Source: an uncultured Clostridia bacterium
Lineage (GTDB): Bacteria > Bacillota > Clostridia > TANB77 > CAG-508
Assembly (NCBI GenBank): GCA_948502395.1
Contig: CAOPES010000002.1
Location: forward strand, 124,001-188,000
DNA: 64,000 nt
Direction of reading: 5' to 3'
The notes beneath the pieces are model-generated. The model searched no databases, was not told the origin of the DNA, and was given only the letters and a program-made list of their open reading frames with translations. Shown piece by piece: positions 59,430-64,000 of this stretch (positions are counted from its first letter, which is position 1; the number at the start of each line of letters is the position of its first letter). The position numbers and the translations under genes are program-made.

Positions 59430-60017
59430 CTATCTTTCTACTTCTTGTTCCAGTAATCTCTTTCTTAACTTTTCTAATGCAATTCTTCTTGCGCTTATTT
59501 GATTTTTTTCTTCTTGTGAAAGTTCTGCTAAGGTTTTGCCGTTTTCTAATTCGAATATTTCATCAAATCCAAATCCATTTTCTCCTTTGACTTCTTCTGC
59601 AACAAAGCCTTCAATTTTTCCTACTTCACATATTGTTTCTTTTCCGTCTGATAGCGCAATTGCTGTAACAAAGTTTATTTTTCTTTTTTCTCTTGGAATT
59701 CCTTTTAGTTTTTCTATTATTGCTAAGTTTCTTTCTCTGTCAGTTCCTTCATGCCATCTTTTGGTAAATACTCCTGGGAATCCGTCTAAATATTCTATTT
59801 CTATTCCAGAATCGTCGGCAATGCATTGTTTTCCGTTAAGTTGTTTTGCTATTGTTTCTGCTTTTTTTATTGCGTTTCCTTCAAATGTTTTTTGGTCTTC
59901 TTCTACGTCTATGTCTATTCCAATTTCTTTCATTGAGATTATTTTGTAGTTTTTTAGTATTTCTACGGCTTCTTTTATTTTTCCTTTGTTTCCTGATGCA
60001 ATTACTATTTCTTTCAT
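59430..60017 (-). CDS. rdgB: RdgB/HAM1 non-canonical purine NTP pyrophosphatase
   Basis: Removes dITP, XTP and related nucleotides from the pool. 195 residues. IVIASGNKGKIKEAVEIL (SxNxxK), CIADDSGIEIEYLDGFPGVF (catalytic acidic loop), and GFGFDEIFELENGKTLAELS are all canonical. Compare the divergent paralogue at 47968. The last gene of the minus-strand purine-region cluster. Confidence 0.95.
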   Translation of the reverse strand: MKEIVIASGNKGKIKEAVEILKNYKIISMKEIGIDIDVEEDQKTFEGNAIKKAETIAKQLNGKQCIADDSGIEIEYLDGFPGVFTKRWHEGTDRERNLAIIEKLKGIPREKRKINFVTAIALSDGKETICEVGKIEGFVAEEVKGENGFGFDEIFELENGKTLAELSQEEKNQISARRIALEKLRKRLLEQEVER

Positions 60018-60048
60018 TTTTAATTACATTCCTTTCTTCTAAAATTTC

Positions 60049-60804
60049 TTATACCCAATTTCTTATAAACTCATCATTAAATGTATATTGACTTGATGGT
60101 CTGTATGCAGATTCTTTGACTACTTTGTCTGTTTTCTTAATCATCGGTTCTATTTTCTTTCTAAAATTTGCTGATACTAATTTTGTATCTAATATTATTT
60201 CATAAATTTGTTGTAACTCTGAAATTGCAAATTCTTTATTTAGAAAACAAAATGCTATATTCGTATTTTCAATTCTATTTCTTAATCTTTTTATTCCTGT
60301 ATGAATTATAATGGCTGTTAGTTCTGTTATTTCTGCCTTTCCTACAAGTTTATTTATATACTCAACATTTTCTCTTTCTCTTTTTGTTATTGTTTCTATT
60401 TTATATTTTACTTTTATATTCTCATCACTTAATGTAACTTTTTGTATGTCTGAGTTTTCATTTTCTATGTTTATATTGTAAAAGCTCATATTTTTAGGCA
60501 TAGTTTCGATATTGCTTTTGTTTATTATTGCTAAATATGTAATTATTAACTCTTCTTTATCTGTATAATATTTAGGATCTCCCCAAGTATATAACTGCTC
60601 TATATAGAATTTATTAGTTCCAAACAATTCTTTCATTTTATGCGCTGCTATATCTTTTATATATTCTTTATTTGTAATATCAAATGTAGGAAAACTATTA
60701 TCTTCGGACAAAAGTAGTTGCAATTTCTTTTCTCTCAATTTTCTAACATCTTTTCTTTCTTCATTATCTGTACTAAATATTATTAAATTACCTTTAATCT
60801 TCAT
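60049..60804 (-). CDS. NrtR-like regulator (degenerate Nudix plus winged helix)
   Basis: 251 residues. The N-terminal part resembles a Nudix fold (LIITYLAIINKSNIE) but lacks the GX5EX7REUXEEXGU box, so it is not an active hydrolase. The C-terminal part has the NrtR winged helix: FCFLNKEFAISELQQIYEII, SANFRKKIEPMIKKTD and AYRPSSQYTFNDEF. NrtR-type proteins sense ADP-ribose or related compounds and control NAD genes. Its target here is unknown; rdgB lies downstream. Confidence 0.65.
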   Translation of the reverse strand: MKIKGNLIIFSTDNEERKDVRKLREKKLQLLLSEDNSFPTFDITNKEYIKDIAAHKMKELFGTNKFYIEQLYTWGDPKYYTDKEELIITYLAIINKSNIETMPKNMSFYNINIENENSDIQKVTLSDENIKVKYKIETITKRERENVEYINKLVGKAEITELTAIIIHTGIKRLRNRIENTNIAFCFLNKEFAISELQQIYEIILDTKLVSANFRKKIEPMIKKTDKVVKESAYRPSSQYTFNDEFIRNWV

Positions 60805-60819
60805 TTTAAAATCTCCTAA

Positions 60820-61329
60820 CTATTGGTTTTCTTCAAGGAATATTTTTGATATCTTGTTGTAAAAAACTGTTTCATTTTTCACTATTTCTCTGACATTTAT
60901 TTTTCCAACAATATCTATAAATCTATATATTTTTTCTTCATTTAGTAACTGTAATTCTCCATCTTTATCTTTTACTACTTTTAATAATTCTTCTGGAATC
61001 ACTATATTGTATTTTTTTATTATTCTACTATTTAGTTTATCATAGTCATCATAAATATGTTCATCCCATTTTTCTAAAAAGTTATTGTAGAATAAATAAT
61101 CAGTCATTAAATGTAGAAAATATCCTTCATCAAACTCGTTTGTAATTCCTGTTTCCTTTAAATATCTATCTAAATTTGGATTACTAGAATATGGTCCATA
61201 GTGAGATTTGCCTTTGTCTTTTGCTAAATCTGGTGCTATTATTCCTCTTTCAAAATTTTCCGAGTTACTAATTTTATTATTCTTTGTGTACACTTTTCCA
61301 ACGGCTAAATGTATTGCATATCCCGGCAT
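60820..61329 (-). CDS. Zinc-dependent phospholipase C-like protein
   Basis: 169 residues. N-terminus MPGYAIHLAVGKVY, then APDLAKDKGKSHYGPY and GYFLHLMTDYLFYN show the spaced His/Asp ligands of the PF00882-type zinc-dependent phospholipase C fold. No signal peptide, so a cytoplasmic hydrolase is more likely than a toxin. Part of the downstream operon. Confidence 0.7.
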   Translation of the reverse strand: MPGYAIHLAVGKVYTKNNKISNSENFERGIIAPDLAKDKGKSHYGPYSSNPNLDRYLKETGITNEFDEGYFLHLMTDYLFYNNFLEKWDEHIYDDYDKLNSRIIKKYNIVIPEELLKVVKDKDGELQLLNEEKIYRFIDIVGKINVREIVKNETVFYNKISKIFLEENQ

Positions 61330-61352
61330 TGTTCTATTTCACCTCTTTTATT

Positions 61353-62312
61353 TTATATTTCAAAGCATGTTCTTTTATTTCTATGGCACGCTACTCCTTT
61401 CTGATTTACTAAAAATAATATTGTATCTGAATCACAATCTAAATAAATTTTTTCTATATACTGTATATTACCACTTTTTTCTCCTTTTGTCCACAGAGTT
61501 TTTCTGTTTCTACTGTAATACGTTGCTTTTTTAATTTCATAAGTTTTTTTCAAACTTTCTTTGTTAGAATATGCCAACATTAATACTTCTTTTGTTTGTG
61601 AGTCTTGAACTATTGTTGGTATTAATCCATTTTGTTTTTCAAAATCCATTATTTCAATGTAGCAATCCATAATATTTAACTTACCAGAAGTTATAGCCAT
61701 TCCTAATACTTGATCAAATCCCAGTTTATGAATGTGTTTTATTTCGTTTATTGTTGTAATCCCTCCTGCAACCATAATATCATTTTTTGTTTTTCCAACT
61801 AGTGTTTCAAAAAAGTTCAAATCTGTCCCAGAATTTAATCCTTCTACATTTACATTTGTAATTAAAAATTTGTAGCAATACTTTTCTAATTCTAGCATTC
61901 TTTCATATATATTTTCTTTTTTTAACTCAGTCCATCCATGTGTTGCTATTTTTCCATTTTTAGTGTCTAAGGCAACTATAACTTTATTTTTAGGCAATTT
62001 AGTTAAAAATTCTTTATTCGCTCTTGTTCCTACTATTACACTATTTGCTCCTGCTTCTATATATTCGTTTGCTAGCTTGGCACTTCTAACTCCGCCTCCT
62101 ACATTACAGGTCAATTTTTTACATAGCTTTTTTATTAGTTCTTTATTACTCCCTTTACTCATTGCAGAATCTAAGTCTATAACATTTATTTGTGGAAATA
62201 TCTTATATTGCTCTACTATTGCTTCTATATCATCATTTTCATATACTTTTTCCTTTCCCTGTTTTAATTGAACGACTTTTCCATTCATTATATCAATTGA
62301 AGGTATTATCAT
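61353..62312 (-). CDS. HisA-HisI fusion (histidine biosynthesis steps)
   Basis: 319 residues. The first ~225 form a HisA TIM barrel (IIPSIDIMNGKVVQLKQG, NVIDLDSAMSKGSN, NVGGGVRS, VIVGTRANKEF, ITNVNVEGLNSG, VAGGITTINEI). The last ~95 are PR-AMP cyclohydrolase HisI: LMLAYSNKESLKKT, YYSRNRKTLWTKGEKSGN, YLDCDSDTILFLV, ACHRNKRTCF with the metal-binding DxDxD and CxH...C. In most bacteria these are separate genes; HisI usually fuses with HisE or HisF, not HisA. Other his genes are not seen in the window. Confidence 0.88.
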   Translation of the reverse strand: MIIPSIDIMNGKVVQLKQGKEKVYENDDIEAIVEQYKIFPQINVIDLDSAMSKGSNKELIKKLCKKLTCNVGGGVRSAKLANEYIEAGANSVIVGTRANKEFLTKLPKNKVIVALDTKNGKIATHGWTELKKENIYERMLELEKYCYKFLITNVNVEGLNSGTDLNFFETLVGKTKNDIMVAGGITTINEIKHIHKLGFDQVLGMAITSGKLNIMDCYIEIMDFEKQNGLIPTIVQDSQTKEVLMLAYSNKESLKKTYEIKKATYYSRNRKTLWTKGEKSGNIQYIEKIYLDCDSDTILFLVNQKGVACHRNKRTCFEI

Positions 62313-62326
62313 TTATTCACCACCCC

Positions 62327-62767
62327 TTAATAATTTTTTAAATATTTCTTTTTACTTATTTGCTCTAAATCATGCATAATAACTTCATTTACTGTTATTG
62401 GCTTTGTTTCTCCTATTTTTGTAATATCCACTTGTTTTAAGATTTCTTCTATTTTAGCCTCTTCATTAAATTCTTCATATTGAACTTTTTTACTTATTGC
62501 AAACAAGGTTTTCCAATAAATATATTGTGATATTTCATTTACTAAAATTTCTCTTTTAGTCATATTTTCATGATAATGTTCTCCTAGTATTGCTTCTTCT
62601 ACTTCTTGCTTTTCTTCTAACATTTTTCTATTACAATATTCTTCTACTTGTTTGTCTTTTTTCATAAGTGCTAAAATAAGTTTTTTAGTATTTGACATTT
62701 CTTCTGTTATTTCGTTATTATCTCTTATACACTCATATAATTTATATCTTTTTTGTGATTCTTTCAT
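62327..62767 (-). CDS. Protein of unknown function
   Basis: 146 residues, highly helical and charged (RYKLYECIRDNNEITEEMSN, CNRKMLEEKQEVEEAILGEH, SKKVQYEEFNEEAKIEEIL). Not recognised. It lies between purC and the HisA-HisI gene with small gaps, so it belongs to the operon. Confidence 0.6.
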   Translation of the reverse strand: MKESQKRYKLYECIRDNNEITEEMSNTKKLILALMKKDKQVEEYCNRKMLEEKQEVEEAILGEHYHENMTKREILVNEISQYIYWKTLFAISKKVQYEEFNEEAKIEEILKQVDITKIGETKPITVNEVIMHDLEQISKKKYLKNY

Positions 62768-62784
62768 CTCAACACCTCAACATA

Positions 62785-63540
62785 TTACTTTATTTGTAAT
62801 CTTTTATTAAATTCTATATATGCATTTAAAACTTCTTCATCATTTTTTAGTTGTCTAAATGAATCTTTGGTTAAGCTTTTTCCTGTTTGAATGTCATTTG
62901 CTCTTATACAATCTTGAGAAATTTCATCTATTACAACTATATTTCCTTCTTCATCAAACCCAAGCTCCATTTTCATATCTATTAACTTCATATCTGCTTT
63001 TTCTAAATTTTCTCTAATTATTTCTCCTACTTGTGCCAATACATTTTTGGCTTTTTCAAATTCTTCTTGTGTCAAAAGTTCTAATCCTATAATATAGTTT
63101 TCATTTAGTGTTGGGTCATCTACTCCTGCTACCTTAATATCTTGTTTCAAATCAAATTTATATAATGGTGTTTTAAATTTTTGTCCTTCTTTTACTAAGC
63201 TTGGGTATAACCTTACTATACTTCCTGCTGCGTAGTATCTGCAAATGAATTCTAATGGGATTGTTTTTACTTTTTTTACTAGTATACCTTCTTCTCCATC
63301 TATTTTTTGAATTTTTGTATCTTTTATCTGTGTTCTTATCCCCTTACTTTCTAGTAAATTCATAAAATACATATTTGCTATTAATCTTTGATGATCTGTT
63401 CCTTTTATATTTTCTTCTCTTTTTGATGTTATAGACCTTAGATGTGGTTTAAAACACATAAAATAAGTATTTTCATTTAATTTAAATATTTTTTTAGATT
63501 TTCCTTCTATCTCTGGCATTTTATTTTTTAATGTATACAT
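62785..63540 (-). CDS. purC: SAICAR synthetase
   Basis: Purine biosynthesis step 8: joins CAIR and aspartate. 251 residues. EGKSKKIF is the N-terminal ATP-binding signature, followed by PLEFICRYYAAGS, LELLTQEEF, LIDMKMELGFDEEG and VIDEISQDCIRA. Other pur genes are absent nearby. Confidence 0.9.
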   Translation of the reverse strand: MYTLKNKMPEIEGKSKKIFKLNENTYFMCFKPHLRSITSKREENIKGTDHQRLIANMYFMNLLESKGIRTQIKDTKIQKIDGEEGILVKKVKTIPLEFICRYYAAGSIVRLYPSLVKEGQKFKTPLYKFDLKQDIKVAGVDDPTLNENYIIGLELLTQEEFEKAKNVLAQVGEIIRENLEKADMKLIDMKMELGFDEEGNIVVIDEISQDCIRANDIQTGKSLTKDSFRQLKNDEEVLNAYIEFNKRLQIK

Positions 63541-63542
63541 AG

Positions 63543-64000
63543 TTACATCACTTTCCTTTCCAACTCTTCTTTTACCGCATTTATAACTTCTACAATTTGT
63601 CTATTTGTATCTAATATTACTACTTTTGCTAAATTATATTTTTTTACAAATTCTACGGCTTTTTTATATAATTTATAATACTCTTTTAATGATTGTAGTT
63701 CATCAAAATTGTCTTGTTCTCCACTTCTTTTCTTTGTTCTCTCTAAGGCAATTTCTGGTGATATATCACAATAAAATAATACATTTGGCATAGGCTCCCA
63801 TGTTTTTATTACTTCTAAAATTTGTTCATCTGTAAATTTTTGTTTTATTAAATCTGTCATAAATGTTAATATTGACCTATCATATATACTATTTACATTT
63901 TTAGGTGCTCTCCAATGTTTTTTACCAATTTCTGTTGCCCATTCTATATACTTCCCTTGATCCCATAATTTCTTTGCTTCATTTCCTACTTTGCCTGAAT
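63543..64000 (-). CDS. dTMP-kinase-like nucleotide kinase (N-terminus beyond window)
   Basis: The visible part (152 codons, no start codon in the window) reads SIYDRSILTFMTDLIK, then PNVLFYCDISPEIALERTKKR (lid and Arg segment of thymidylate-kinase-like P-loop enzymes) and a C-terminal helix pair. An in-frame ATG at 63860 falls inside YDRSILTFM and is not the start. The P-loop itself would lie beyond 64000. Confidence 0.7.
   Translation of the reverse strand, partial: SGKVGNEAKKLWDQGKYIEWATEIGKKHWRAPKNVNSIYDRSILTFMTDLIKQKFTDEQILEVIKTWEPMPNVLFYCDISPEIALERTKKRSGEQDNFDELQSLKEYYKLYKKAVEFVKKYNLAKVVILDTNRQIVEVINAVKEELERKVM

Overview
The window reads as chromosomal DNA of an uncultured, low-GC, spore-forming member of the Clostridia (Bacillota). 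It carries a spoIIA operon (spoIIAA-spoIIAB-sigF) followed by spoIID and a spoIIQ-like gene, a CotF-type coat protein, T-box control of ileS, lexA, and Gram-positive housekeeping genes (ireB-ruvX-DUF1292, ylqF, mrnC). Almost every gene lies on the minus strand; the plus strand carries only a few (43.3-45.9, 48.7-49.3, 57.7-58.5 and 58.9-59.4 kb) and a candidate small RNA.

Layout. 0-2.2 kb: lexA (cut by the window edge) and a large pilin-anchored SUMF1/C-type-lectin-fold protein. 2.4-6.1 kb: sporulation block. 6.2-14.5 kb: valS, a small membrane-anchored protein, pfkA, and ileS behind a T-box. 14.6-16.7 kb: a frameshifted TehB-like methyltransferase, then a radical-SAM RiPP locus (Cys-rich precursor plus SPASM maturase). 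16.9-20.1 kb: an ABC ATPase/permease fusion split by an in-frame stop. 20.4-28.7 kb: tRNA-Leu, a 764-aa protein of unknown function, metG with a polysaccharide deacetylase, and a P-type cation ATPase behind a probable yybP-ykoY riboswitch. 29-33 kb: an OB-fold protein, a second SUMF1-type protein, a HipA-like kinase, tRNA-Glu, mrnC, ylqF. 34-43 kb: a probable restriction-modification pair, ireB-ruvX-DUF1292, a GAF/degenerate GGDEF protein with a CpaE-like ATPase, and a G5/SH3/glucosaminidase hydrolase. 43-50.4 kb: acyl-CoA synthetase, glycosyltransferase, a candidate type I toxin-antitoxin locus, a Ham1-like NTPase, cotF, a ferredoxin. 50.4-57.6 kb: gene remnants, tRNA-Phe/Asp/Val, a TVP38-like protein, and a two-component system with an ABC transporter. 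57.7-64 kb: a second deacetylase, an orphan Phd antitoxin, rdgB, a Nudix-type regulator, a HisA-HisI fusion, purC, and a dTMP-kinase-like gene cut by the window edge.

Main observation. Six otherwise intact genes (methyltransferase, deacetylase, second SUMF1 protein, Ham1-like NTPase, TVP38-like protein, ABC ATPase) each need exactly one +1 frameshift. In all six the zero-frame codon at the break is CGG, and skipping its C gives a GGN glycine codon that continues the protein. By hand scan I found in-frame CGG nowhere else in the window except once in each of the two RiPP genes, although CGG in other phases is common. This suggests that CGG is unread or slow in this organism and acts as a +1 frameshift signal, or that CGGN is read as a four-base glycine codon. 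Sequencing error is the alternative to exclude.

Second observation. The two SUMF1-type proteins end in 26-residue hypervariable stretches of equal length between fixed RGG and IGFRP motifs. In the second copy the stretch is GC-rich and dominated by NNC codons, the mark of a diversity-generating retroelement target. No reverse transcriptase or template repeat lies in the window. Many intergenic gaps hold palindromic REP-like repeats of at least three related families.
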